A stretch of DNA of 64,000 bases from Physcia stellaris (Eukaryota; Ascomycota; Lecanoromycetes; Caliciales; Physciaceae): the NCBI GenBank assembly GCA_018902385.1, contig JABSSW010000033.1, positions 310,001 to 374,000 of the forward strand, given 5' to 3'. Position numbers and translations under genes: made by a program. The notes beneath the pieces were generated by a model that saw only the letters and a program-made list of their open reading frames with translations, searched no databases and was not told the DNA's origin. Below, in pieces: positions 46,693-57,711 of this stretch; the stretch's first letter is position 1; each line of letters starts with the position of its first letter.

Positions 46693-47849
46693 GCCTTGAT
46701 GGAATTTGGGAGCGACCCAATTGGAAGGCACAGCTTGTCTCTGAACCAGTTTCCAATGGCAATTCCACCGTCAAAAACTCTGTACCTTATGGAATAGAGC
46801 ATTATCCCACCTTGATGAATTTCTATAGGTCCTTCCTGCAGCAACAGAATTTGCTACCCTCGCAGGGCTGTCTCATACCAATTGGAGTCGCATCGCTTCT
46901 AGAATAACGTTTTTTGTGTGTTTTGAGCGTCCCATTTGGATGATTGACGTAGGTCCATCCTGCAACAACAGGACTAGCTACCCTCGCAGGGTTGTTTCAT
47001 ACCAATCGGAGTCGCAGAACTTATGGAATGACGCCTTCTGCATGTCTCGGGCGTCATTGCGTCATCGAGGATCAAGACCATCTCTGTAGCGAATAGCGTA
47101 AAGATAAATGTTTGGGCAGAGCTGGTCAGTGGTTGTCTAGAACCCATCGAGCATGCTCTCAGTCCATAGCTGATATTACTGAAACAGTCGAGAGATAAAA
47201 CACATCACTAGTTCTACGAGACCGTCGGACCGAGTCATAATGATCGAAGCCAACGTGATCAAGCGTCTCACTCGAGCACCATTTAGCAGCATCGCTATGC
47301 TGTTGTTCAGCTCCATGTTAGCAAGCCCCTACATCGTTGTTCGGAATGTAAGAAAACATTGCGAGCCGATCTTTGATGCGCCAAAGCTCTACGAAGAATG
47401 AGGGGCTTAAAATCTGGCAAGGTTGCATTCCATCGCGAAGACACAATTGCGAAATATATGATAGCCCTGTTTCGACCTGAAAAGTGGGCATGTCGACTGA
47501 TGTCCAACAGTTTCGAGGGAGGTCCTTCAAACTTGGAGAGGCCCATGGTGAATGCGTAATCCTACCGACCAGTTTCATGGAAGAACTCAAAGCTCTTCCT
47601 GACGACCTGTTGAATTTGGACGACGAAATAGATGAGGTGGGCTAGCCAAAGTGCCTATCATGCTTCTCACTTCTGACGCTCTGCTTCTCCAACATAGAGA
47701 TTCCTTGCGCAGCACAGCATGATGACGACGACCTCGGTAGGAGGAAGGATTGGAACAATGGTCTCCAGTGAAAAATGAGCTCACCAGGAGTCTTGGTGCG
47801 TACGGCACTGCCTTGAACCTAGGGCGTGATCTCCTTCCGCGAGGTATCA
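46693..47849. other. intergenic with tandem pair of 124-bp repeats
   Basis: Downstream of the P450. Holds the duplicated segment described at 46827-47060. The rest (47100-47850) has short protein-like pieces that may be the N-terminal end of the P450 remnant, too decayed to support. Confidence 0.4.
46827..47060. repeat. tandem duplication, 124-bp offset
   Basis: AGGTCC(T/A)TCCTGCA at 46827 and 46951, each followed by GCTACCCTCGCAGGG and CATACCAAT(T/C)GGAGTCGCA. The copies differ mostly by single bases. Confidence 0.78.
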
Positions 47850-48622
47850 CTGAAACATCACCGGAGTCCCTATGAAAGATATCTACGAGGAGGTGGTTTA
47901 CGACTTCGACAAAGAACTGCCGTCGTGCGATGTTGCGTCGAACTCGAATTGAGGAAGTCGGTTGTACTAATACCCCATGGCAGATTCGACCGAAGTCGAC
48001 ATACAAAATATCCTCGTTCGCGTCATCGCTCTTGTTTCCGGTCGTGTCATCGTTAGACTGCCCCGGAGTCGCAACCAAGAATACGTAGACTGCATCATCC
48101 TCTTCACCTCGAACGTCTGGTACTGCGTCCCGGATATTCGATGGTACCCAGAATCTCTTAGGAAGCTCACCAAGTACACCTGCCCCAAAGTTCGTAAAGT
48201 GCATCCATCCCTCAATACCATGGAGCGACTTCTAAGGCCCATGAATGAGGAATCTCGCAAACATCTTGACTCGGATGAAGCGACCGCTCCACAAAACATC
48301 TGCCTCTCGAACCTGAAAAACAACCAGCAGCAAGGAGCGCAAGAGCCTGGAGATCCAAGCCCAGATGCAACTTAGTACCAGCATGGCCTCTATCCACATA
48401 ACCCCTATGTCTGTGATCAATGTTCTATTCGATATCGCAGCTAGACCGGAGTACATCCAACCCTTACTGGTAGAGATTAGAGCCGTCAAAGCAACCAAGT
48501 CAATGCCATATTTCAGCAAGAGGTCCATGCCCATGCTCAAGAAGCTTAACTCTGGTATCAAAGAATCTCATCGCCCCGGTTCTACTTCACTGTTCTACTT
48601 CACTCTCCTATTTCACTCCTAA
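47850..48622 (+). pseudogene. cytochrome P450 fragment (ent-kaurene-oxidase-like subfamily), truncated
   Basis: DIYEEVVYDFDKELP is followed, after a stop and in another frame from 47977, by ILVRVIALVSGRVIV, RNQEYVDCIILFT and LRKLTKYTCPKVRKVH. The fold continues in a third frame from 48365 as TSMASIHITPMSVINVLFD and AARPEYIQPLLVEIRAVK, the I-helix to J-helix region, then KESHRPGS. The ExxR and haem loop are absent, and the sequence ends in a short TTCTACTTCAC repeat. These blocks match the middle of a fungal P450. At least two frame breaks and loss of the C-terminal third make it dead. Confidence 0.78.
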
Positions 48623-49027
48623 ACATGTTTGCAAATACTTGGGACTTTTTGGCTTCGCGAGAGAGAGCAAAAGTCAATTTTTTTTTGATGTCAAGGATTC
48701 TATAGTTTTGTGCATCTCGATATTGACATTTGCACCCAAAAGTGCTTCCATCTGTCTGTATCTCCGAAACTACACGCTCTTCATGCAGTCATTGTGTTCA
48801 TGTCTTTCAACAAAAGCGCAATTTTGCGAACTGAAACGCGTGAAAGATTGTTTTATTCTTGAAAATTTTGGACGCATTAGCAAATGAAGTTCGACAACCA
48901 TGTTCACGATCTCTAGACTGAATTTTGATCTTCTAACTCTCGGCTTCGTCGGGAGGTCGAGCGGTGAGAAATGGACGTTTTTCCATCCCTGAAGCTTGAA
49001 AGGTAATGATATTTCCCCCCCATTTTT
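48623..49027. other. intergenic, nothing recognised
   Basis: Between the P450 remnant and MITE-A copy 4. No gene or repeat supported. Confidence 0.45.
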
Positions 49028-49202
49028 CTAATACATCGACAGATCTACGATTCCCCGAGTCAGGATGGAACCAGAAGACGATGTCCTTTCCATGTCGTCT
49101 TCATACGCTTTGTACCAAACACGAGTACGCGTCTTGTCATATTGGGTGTATCGGCGACGACGCATGGGACGCAGAATCGAACCACGACAGACCATGTGAT
49201 AG
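49028..49202 (+). mobile_element. MITE-A copy 4
   Basis: ATCTACGATTCCCCGAGTC, CCAAACACGAGTACGCGTC, TTGTCATATTGGGTGTATCG, and right end GACAGACCATGTGATAG. The left TIR is missing or diverged. Confidence 0.72.
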
Positions 49203-49425
49203 GGAGCGGAGGGGCAGATGGATAGAGCCTAAGTCCCGAACCGGATTTTCCTCAGAAAGTATGTCGATATCATCATTCATAACGTTGTCAACTCGCCTAC
49301 AAACTCCCATCTCCTCCGCAACCAGCAGCATCCCAAACTCCCGTACCAAACCCCCTATCGCCATCATGTCCAAGCGCACCACCTTCACCCATTATGCTCC
49401 TCCACTCAACATCAACCCGAACCCC

Positions 49426-49921
49426 CTACCTGCATCCTTCTCCACTCTCCACCCCCTTCCCACACCCACCACCTCCCTCAGACTTCGAAACATCCCTATT
49501 GCCCGCCTCTCTAGCTTTCTTCGCAGCCTGCACAGCCCGCTCCCGACGTGCGAGGTAGATCGTCTCTGTGTCGCGCGGGGTGACCCAGACAGGGTAGTCC
49601 GTGTCGTGGGCGCGGTCGCGGCCTGGGAGGGCGAATTCGGGGAGCATGGCGGAAGTGGCTGGAGAAGGGGGTGTTTAGCTATCGGTGCGGAAAATGGGGA
49701 TAAGAGGAGAAAGGGGTGATAGGGGGGGAGGTACGGTTTTGCTTGGATATTTGGGCTTGGGAGCGCGAGGTGGGTGTTTGTTGGTTAATGGGCTTAGATG
49801 ATGATATGGTTTGCAGAGATGGGACTGTGGATTCGGAAACAGAGAGAGAGGAGATGGATTTGAATGGTTTTCTGGGAAAAGCAAAGAGGGATGGTAGAAA
49901 GTGAGGCGGGCGTAAAGCCAT
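49426..49921 (-). CDS. small protein of unknown function, possibly mitochondrial, 2 exons
   Basis: Exon 1 (49921-49735) and exon 2 (49658-49426) join over a GTACCT...CTCCAG intron with correct phase, giving 139 residues. The N-terminus MALRPPHFLPSLFAFPRKPF followed by Ser-rich sequence resembles a mitochondrial targeting peptide. Exon 2 carries a compact, conserved-looking block LPGRDRAHDTDYPVWVTPRD and TIYLARRERAVQAAKKARE, then a Gly-rich tail. I cannot name the family. The opposite strand is also open for 237 codons here, but its peptide is low-complexity Pro/Arg/Ser and starts inside a MITE, so the minus-strand model is preferred. An alternative in-frame start lies 13 codons upstream. Confidence 0.6.
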
Positions 49922-51009
49922 AGAACAAAGTCGGAGTTTAAGCACTTGAGGTAGCTTCATCTCGCGCGATATGGCTCACGTGTATGTTTATGTGTTGGGC
50001 GATATGGATTCCTCCTTGGAAGCCCCGAAAACATGTAGTGGTGGTCCTGACCCAGGTTTTCGCCCTGGCCACCAAACAGGACCATTTGTCCACCTCAAGC
50101 CGCAAAAAGCAAATGTGTTTGAAAAGTGAGGCTCGGAGCATGTGAGAAGCCTGAACTCGTCCCCATTTGTGGAATGCGGGAGGAAATCAGGCAAAGAAGG
50201 CAACCGGTTTTGGGTCGCGACCAACTTGTTTTCTGCTTTGCCTCACTCTTCGCTTCACCCTCGAATCATTACTAGCATGGACTCAGGTTTGCTATTTTTG
50301 GATTGGTCTATCATTTTTATCGCTCCCTCCAATGTGATTTTGCTGCTGTGAAGGCCATTAGTGCTATAAGAGTCTAAACACAGAAAGACCAAGGACAAAG
50401 ACTTTACTTGTCGCTTAGTGACCTCTTTGGCGGGTCTAACTGAACCCGTGTTTTGGTCCCTACTTCTCTTATGGTTGATTTCTTGCGCCACGGTCATTTG
50501 TCTTGATCATCCGGCTGGGATGCTGTACTTCTACTTTTTCCTGTTCGGACTTTCGTCAACAGCTTGCGTCATTAAGCCATGTCCGTCCTCGTGCTATATA
50601 GTCAAATGTAACAGGGCTTTGATGGCTTCTATCGCTGCCTCTCGTGGAGCTCCAGACGCTTGAAACGACATCTTGCATGCAAGTTTAGACCGTCAGGTTA
50701 CCCATTGTCGACTTCGTCCTATGGCAAGGAGTGTCGCTCTAGGTATCGTCCTTTGCAGGCGCGTATCTCTGGGCATGGATTTCCATGAGCTCGAGGCCTA
50801 CAACAGAAGCAGTCTCTTACTCGGTACCGTATGCCGTCACGCCCGTTGTCTTCAACTTCGAATTGGGTCGCGCCCTACGATCTCGTCATTTCAGGCCTTG
50901 CGTTCGCCTGGGAGTCTTCATCACTGGCGCTGTTTTGACAAGAAACCTCATGAATATCAATTGGAGTATTCCCTCGATAGAGACTCTGCCTCGTATCCCA
51001 TGGCCTGGT
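49922..51009. other. intergenic, nothing recognised
   Basis: Frames of about 70-112 codons on the plus strand (50142-51015) overlap each other and match nothing known to me. No repeat or RNA gene seen. Confidence 0.45.
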
Positions 51010-51206
51010 AACTAATTAGTGCGAGTTTGGGACATATACGCCGGCCAACCTGCGATTGCCCGACCTGCAAACAAATCAGAAAAAGAGTTTGAACTGATAT
51101 CATATTCATATGCATTGTGTCAGATAAGAGTCCGCGTCTTGTCAGATGAGGTACATTGATGGCGATGCATGGGGAGCGAAATCGCATCACACCAGATCAT
51201 GGGATA
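51010..51206 (+). mobile_element. MITE-A copy 5
   Basis: CCTGCGATTGCCCGACCTG, GAGTCCGCGTCTTGTCAG, GATGGCGATGCATGGGGAG, and right end CACACCAGATCATGGGATA. The left end is degenerate. Confidence 0.75.
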
Positions 51207-52735
51207 GAACATCATCTACAAAATTATATAAAAGCCTCAGGATCTAGAAGCCGATGCAAAGGCTGGTATTGGATAGATGGCAGTAAAATACAGCGTCCAA
51301 ACCGAATGGACTACGAGCGGGACAGCAGTGGCGCATTTCAGTTGCCCTGAGCTTGCGGGTCTTCTCATGGCTGCAGGTAAATTGTATCATGTGGGATCTT
51401 GTGGCGCAGTCATGTTGTGACAGTGATCATCGTTAATGTGGACTTCAACATGCCGAACGACTTTAAGTGGTGCTTCAAGAACGGTATATGGATGATGGGT
51501 AGATCCACACTCATTGATTTTCTCCTGGAGTATCTCGAATTGGCTGTGTGAGCTTACTCAATCGGTCTTGGACCACTTCGCAGGCGTATGCTTAGAAGCT
51601 GACTCGTGCCTGAGCATGGCATACAATGATGTTGCAAATCGTCAAAGACTTGGGCATAACAGAAGTCATCAGCTCCTCGAAATGCTAGAGTCACGTCGAT
51701 GAGCTAGCTCTAGACAGACACGCGATAAATCAACACCTGGTGCAGAACAATTGTACCAGTCAGCTATTATCTCATCGTAGCGAGGCAGGTACCCGTTCCC
51801 AGAAGAGAGGGTAGGAATGTAACACGATGGAGCCTTCGCCTCTTTAATAATACCCAAGTTCGTCGGTAAGCACAGGTTCGCGCAGGGACATCGGTCCGAA
51901 TTTGACAGTTCGTCGCAACTTTTGGGAGTCAAGAATGTTGGTTGGCTATGTTCTATGCGATTCCTGGGTGTGAGTGGTGCTAGAAGATGTGGTTCAGGCT
52001 CGGGGCTGGAGTAAGGGTGTCTCTAGCTCTTTGAGCCCGAATCGTTATAGCGTATTCTGGAGATGGTGTGCGCGCTGATCCTTCACAGAATCAATTGACA
52101 CTAAGTAGCTCGGGGCTTGGTGGCGCTCTCATTGAATACTCCGAGTCCTAAGAAAACTTGGCCCTCCTCCAGAAAGGCCTCAGCAACGACTTATGGGCAG
52201 AGGTCGTGACAGATGTCAGCTTTGGTGGTGTAGTTTACTCCTATGTCGAGGTTGTGATTGGAAGGTAAAATTTGTGGCGTACAGCCAGGTAAGCCAATGC
52301 TGGGAAATGTGTGCATTGGGGGCTGGACATTGTCCAATGAAATCCAATCTCGAAAAGATGCAATGACAACTCCAGCCGGGATTCGTCGATCCACTGTAGC
52401 TCCGTAGCTTAAGAGACCTCTGATCAGGATCGACAACGCAGAGATGCGATGGCGGACTAAAGCCATGCAGGATCTGCCAGTGGAATTCCGATTCGGTTCA
52501 GCCACATATCCGGCTGTCCTACATAAAACCATGGAGTGGAGCGGAGCCACAACACAGCAGTATATCAGGGGATAGAGCGTCCGATTAGAGTGAGGGGGGC
52601 GGACTTCATCACTCGAGGCCGTTTCCATTGATTCAACTTTGTGTTGTATAAACTTGGCTGAACTTCTCTAATAGTTACCTGAATAAAATTTATTGTCGAT
52701 TTTTATACTCATCAGAGGCTTCCTTACTCAAGAAC
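51207..52735. other. intergenic, 5' flank of O-methyltransferase
   Basis: No supported gene. A 145-codon minus frame (52628-52191) is the longest open stretch. It has no recognisable motif, so I leave it uncalled, though a small unknown gene there is possible. Confidence 0.4.
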
Positions 52736-54159
52736 ATGGAGAACACAGTCAATGTCTCGCCCAGGCTAGAATCAATCCTAGCAAGATTTAGTAGCGGTGG
52801 GGATGCATTGAGACAGGGAGAAGCGGATGCGCGAAGGAACTTGCTAGATGCGGCTCGGTCGTTGATAGCGGAGCTTGAAAGCCCCATAGAGACCATTACC
52901 AGGATTGCATGGGCCGAGGTCTGCTGAGTCTTCCAATTGCTCTACTCACGCTATAACTTTAGTAGCCCACGTTATATGCCGCCTTGAGAACTTCTATCGA
53001 CCTGAAGGTGTTTGAGGCTTTGGGAGCAGATGGCGATATGTCGAAGGATATTGACAGCTTAGCTGCCTCCACCCGCTCAGAACCAAAACTACTAGGTCAA
53101 AGTGGTCTCTACACACATAACCTGAGGCTGCTAAACACTACCAGGACGCCTTATGAAGCATCTAGCCGCTATGAAGATTGTGGCTGAGCCGAGGGCCGGC
53201 TGCTTTGCTGCTACCAAATTGTCCGAAGCCCTAGTGATTCCAAAGTATCGCGATAGTATTTCTTTCAAGTAAATGCTAACCCTCATCTTTCTTCATGACA
53301 ATGCTTTGCTTCGAGGCACATCCGCTGACTTGTGGTAGCTTTGATGTCAATCTTCGCATTGTAGCCAGTCTACCGGCATTTTTGGCAAAAACTAGGTATC
53401 GGAACCCCGACAATGCTGCGGACTGTCCACTCCAGTACGGCCATGGCACGTCGAAAGTCTTCTTCGAATGGTTAGTTGAACGTCCAGAGATGTCAAAGTG
53501 TTTCAACAATCATATGGCCGGTTATCGGCAAGGACAAAAAAGTTGGATGGACCAAGATTTCTTTCCCGTTAATGGTGCACTTGAGAACTCTGACCCGAGT
53601 GATTCAAGTCCCCTCCTGGTCGATGTTGGAGGTGGCATTGGCCATGACGCTGAAGAATTCAGGGAAAAGCATCCTGGCCTAAAGGGACGGGTCATCGTCC
53701 AGGATCTACCAGAAACAATACAACAAGTATCCAAGACGAGTCAAAGCATCGAGCTAATGGCTCATGACTTCTTCACCCCGCAGCCAGTTGATGGTACCAA
53801 GCCACACAGTCGCTTGTTGTGGAATTACTAACATTCCGTTAGGCGCGAAATTCTACTACCTGCATTCCGTTCTGCACGATTGGAGTGACGAAAATTGCCA
53901 GACAATATTAACCAAGCTCGTTCGTGTCATGAAGCCAGGATTCTCGAAGATTCTTATCAATGACATTGTCGTTCCGGATCAGAATGCACACTGGCTTATG
54001 ACAGGGTTGGACCTGATCATTATGGGTCTGACCGCTGCTTCGGAGCGCACAGAGAAGCAATGGGAGAATCTGCTTGGTTCTGTCGGGCTCAGGATCGTGA
54101 AGATATGGCGGCATCCAGAATCAACGAAGTCTCTCATCGAGGCAGATCTGATAGAATGA
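52736..54159 (+). CDS. SAM-dependent O-methyltransferase, 5 exons
   Basis: Transfers methyl from S-adenosylmethionine to a hydroxyl, as in fungal polyketide pathways. Exons 52736-52918, 52966-53095, 53145-53268, 53339-53793 and 53843-54159 give 402 residues; all four introns are GT-AG and every phase fits. The N-terminal dimerisation region runs through PTLYAALRTSIDLKVFEALG and LLGRLMKHLAAMKIVAEP. The SAM loop LVDVGGGIGHD is near residue 240, with VIVQDLPETI after it, and the catalytic-base segment YYLHSVLHDW near 303-309. ERTEKQWENLL and LRIVKIW close the fold. Family length is about 400. No lesion seen. Unlike its neighbours this gene looks intact. MITE-A copy 6 starts 24 bp after the stop. 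Confidence 0.92.
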
Positions 54160-54182
54160 GTTCTTCAGAGTAGGATAGCTCC

Positions 54183-54412
54183 TATCTCATAGTCTGGTAG
54201 CAAGGGGCGCTAATTCTTTGAATATATCGCCAAACCTACAGTTACCCGACTTGGGACGAAATCAAAAGATGACTCTTTTTAAATGTCGTTTTCATGTCAT
54301 CTTTATATTATTTCCATATGTTTTGTGCCAAACACGGGTACGCGGCTTGTCATATTGGATATATTGGTGGCGATGCGTGGAAGAGAAATCGCACCACATC
54401 AGACCATGGGAT
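54183..54412 (+). mobile_element. MITE-A copy 6
   Basis: Left end TATCTCATAGTCTGGTAGC, inner GTTACCCGACTTGGGACG and CCAAACACGGGTACGCG, right end CACATCAGACCATGGGATG. Both TIRs are recognisable. It follows the O-methyltransferase stop closely, so it probably lies in the 3' UTR or terminator region. Confidence 0.82.
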
Positions 54413-57400
54413 GATACCTACGGGAATGCTAGCACCTTTCTTTTGTTAAGCCTTACCTCCTAACAGAAAGACGAGGCGGTCTGCGTAGTACCATCTATCA
54501 TCGAGCAGTGAAAAAATTATTGTTCACCACTCAGTGCAGAATTGAGCGAATTCCTCGAGTGGCTTGACGGGCTTGTATGTAATAGGACCAATCCTCGAGC
54601 GTAAATGAATGAGCACCACAACCAACATTAGAGAGTAATCTGAAGGAGAGGATAAACGGATGGACTTGTCAGAGGTTGCAAAGAGTCCACTACACCAGGC
54701 ACAGGAATGATGGCACACAATGACCAATACAGGAAACCGGACGATTCTCTTGTACCCGTAGGCTGTTCAGTCGTCATCAACATTCCTCCACGGTTACCAG
54801 ATCTGCCATCAGACTTGTAGGTTCCGTCACAAATAGCGCTTCGCAACCCTCCACTGATCCCCCTAAAGGTAATCATCTGTGTAAATTAACCTCAGAAGCC
54901 GAGAACTAGAACCAAGGGCAATTCGGACCTCGTTCTACCTTGGTATTGTTAATTCTGCCTTACTGCATACTGTATGCATGAGAGCGAGGAGGCGGAAGGA
55001 GCTAGGACACTACGGCAGAGACTACGGCAGAGCGGCACGAGTACCCGGAAGTAGCGTGGACAAAGCCGCTATGACTCCTTAGCGTTAGGTACTCTAGGAA
55101 ATTACATTAGTGTACAGGTTTCCAAAATTTAACAACCGATCAGACATCGATTATCATCGACACCGTACTCGTAAGCTCGAAGGTTCCCTTGCACAAGGAT
55201 TAATTAGCAAGGTCTACCTAACTTAGCTCTCTCGTTGAGCAACAGTAGTATGCGGGTGCATGCTCTCTCCCTCCACTTCAATCGTGCTATTCAACCACCG
55301 CCATTAATTTCCCATCCACCGGAGTGTGTACTCGAAGGTGATATAAAAGTAGTGTCATCATCTCGTCCCAAATCCGTTCACTGAAGGACCTCCCTTGAAA
55401 AGGGGCATCAAGGATCACGAAGCCACGGGATAGATTGAGGATAGAGCTAGCAGCCAGAGAAAGCACAAAGAGATCGAAAGGAAAGATGAAAAATTCTGAA
55501 TAACACAGCTGTCTGGACTTACACACTAATTCGCGCCAGTGTCAACCACTGAGCCCGCCGCTATCATACTACTCAGTTGAATACCTGATTCAAACGTAGA
55601 AATAGGCAAACCGACTAGCTTCATGAGCATCATCATATCACGTCCAGAAAGCAACGTACATATCACCGGATTAAGTACCATCTTCATTCTGCCGTTCATG
55701 ATCCTAGTAAACATGATTAGGGGGATACTGACTAGACAAGCAAAAAGAAAAATGCCAAATGGTCCACCCAACGAGTTGAACCCACGTCTCCAAGTGACGT
55801 CTTCAATGATGAACATGCAGCAACACTAAGTTCGTCCCTTTCCTATTCCAGACATCTGTCCCACGGACAGCTCTAAGGTGTGGTGCGAACTTCCACATCA
55901 TTGGCCATGTGACAAAATCAACAATTTTCGGATATGTACCAACGTACAATAATGTCTGTAGTCGCTACATCCCACACCATTACTAGTCCTTTCCTCAACA
56001 GCATGAACCTAAGACTCATTTTGCAACTTGAAGCAGTCTTTGTCTAAATAAGTGTTGACGTCAAACTTTCATCCCGGGCGCATTAAATCACGATCAAATC
56101 GCATTCCATATATTGCACTGTAGGCGGTGTGGAGCAGGATGAAGCACTCCTGCAGACCGCAATATTGCGACAACGAGCCGATTTACAGAGGACAGTAGTC
56201 GATTGGGGCCAGTCTGGAGCGGGCTTTAGGAAGGCCATACCCTTCTTCACCTAGGATACCTTCTATAATTGCCGTCTTATGATCTACACAAATCAACACT
56301 CCATCCTCCAAAACATAGCTGGAGAGCCTAATCTTGATCCCTGGATTGGTCCCGATGCATACGCCATTATGTTCGGCTTCAAAGCGGCAAACTTCAAACT
56401 GGTATTGGTTACCTAAGATGAACTTCCGGTGTCCGTATCTATTACCGCCGTGGCGGCAAACGTCGGACTCATTTTGAGAAGTGCGATTCTCGTACGGGCC
56501 AATTCTTATCCCTCGCGCCATCTGGAAACCTTGAAGTGGAATATCTGCACCAGCCCGCCCTCTTCATGGGTCAATCCTACCGGCCACGCCGTCCCGGTGG
56601 GGAGACGCAGCTCACGCTCCTATTCCCGGCCTGCGAGTAAAATTTCCTACTTGTCACCTTGCCAGCCACTGTGCCTCCAGATCAATAAATCCAACAAACA
56701 CCATCAATATCGCTGTGGCCAAGGCGCTTCCTCAACGCTTAAAGATGCTCCAATGCTAGTCACTCTGTTCGTACAGCTCGACGACCCACGAAAAGCTCAA
56801 AAAATAGCCTCCGTGTTTTCTTGAGGCAGCGACGCAGATGCGGAATTTCAACCATCTTGTCGACGGACCGGCGCAGCAAGCCAGATATGCAGAGCCGAGA
56901 GCTAACGCTTCAAGGCGTGGGTGGCAGATCGTGTATTGTTTTTCTAAGCTCCAGCCGTGGATGTTTGGGACCGATGTATGTGGAGGACGTCAAGCGATTG
57001 TGCGAGAGCAGAGGGGATCGATTGTTTATTGAAATGAGTCGCATGTTGGCGACAGTCGCCTAAAGTTTCAGAGCATTGCTGACTGACTAGCGTGCACAGT
57101 CAGCTTAGCACAAGTTTCCAAAGCAAACTGATAATTGCCTTCGTCCAGAAACATGATGCCTTCGGTCATGCATGATCACAGGTAGAAGGGGTTAGCGGGC
57201 GATGATACTGCCCAGCGGATCTCATGTGGATGTTTCTTGCATACCGATAAAAGGGCGTGGCAATACAGCGAAGGATTTGAACGAGGTGGTGATGGCTCCA
57301 AGAATAATTTGAATGGAAAGACCTGCTGTGAGGACTTTGTTCTTCCACTAGTCGAGGCTGCACTATGAGTCTTCTAAAATGTTGCTACCTTTTCGGTGAA

Positions 57401-57711
57401 TCAGTACAGCTAACACATCAGATTGTTCCTTCAATGAATAATACGGGTGTAGGTCATATTCAACCTAGTCTCGGACAGGGCGCTAGACGCTATCTTAGAT
57501 AGGTGCTACCTTGAGTGTTAGCGATGTCGAGGGTGGTCAAATTGGGAGGTTCTGGGGACGCTTAATCAACTGCGGCTCTACTGAAAGTTCAATCATCATT
57601 GTACGGGAACGGAAGGTAACTGTAGAAAAGCTATTGTTTTCTACAGTCGCAACACTATTCTAGCGGCTCCGAGCCTACTGCTCCCTGCCTGGTTGCACCA
57701 AAGAATTCCTC
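54413..57711. other. 3.3-kb region without recognised gene
   Basis: Several minus frames (55816-55526 with a hydrophobic helix FGIFLFACLVSIPLIMF; 55526-55287; 56521-56183) might be pieces of decayed genes. None shows a family motif or a convincing exon chain. No tRNA or repeat array recognised. Confidence 0.4.

Noticed and set aside
47587-48204. 205-codon minus-strand gene
   Set aside because: It is antisense to the P450 remnant, whose family blocks are clear on the plus strand.
49006-49719. 237-codon plus-strand gene
   Set aside because: It begins in a MITE-A copy and has Pro/Ser/Arg low-complexity sequence. The opposite strand has a better two-exon model with a conserved-looking block.
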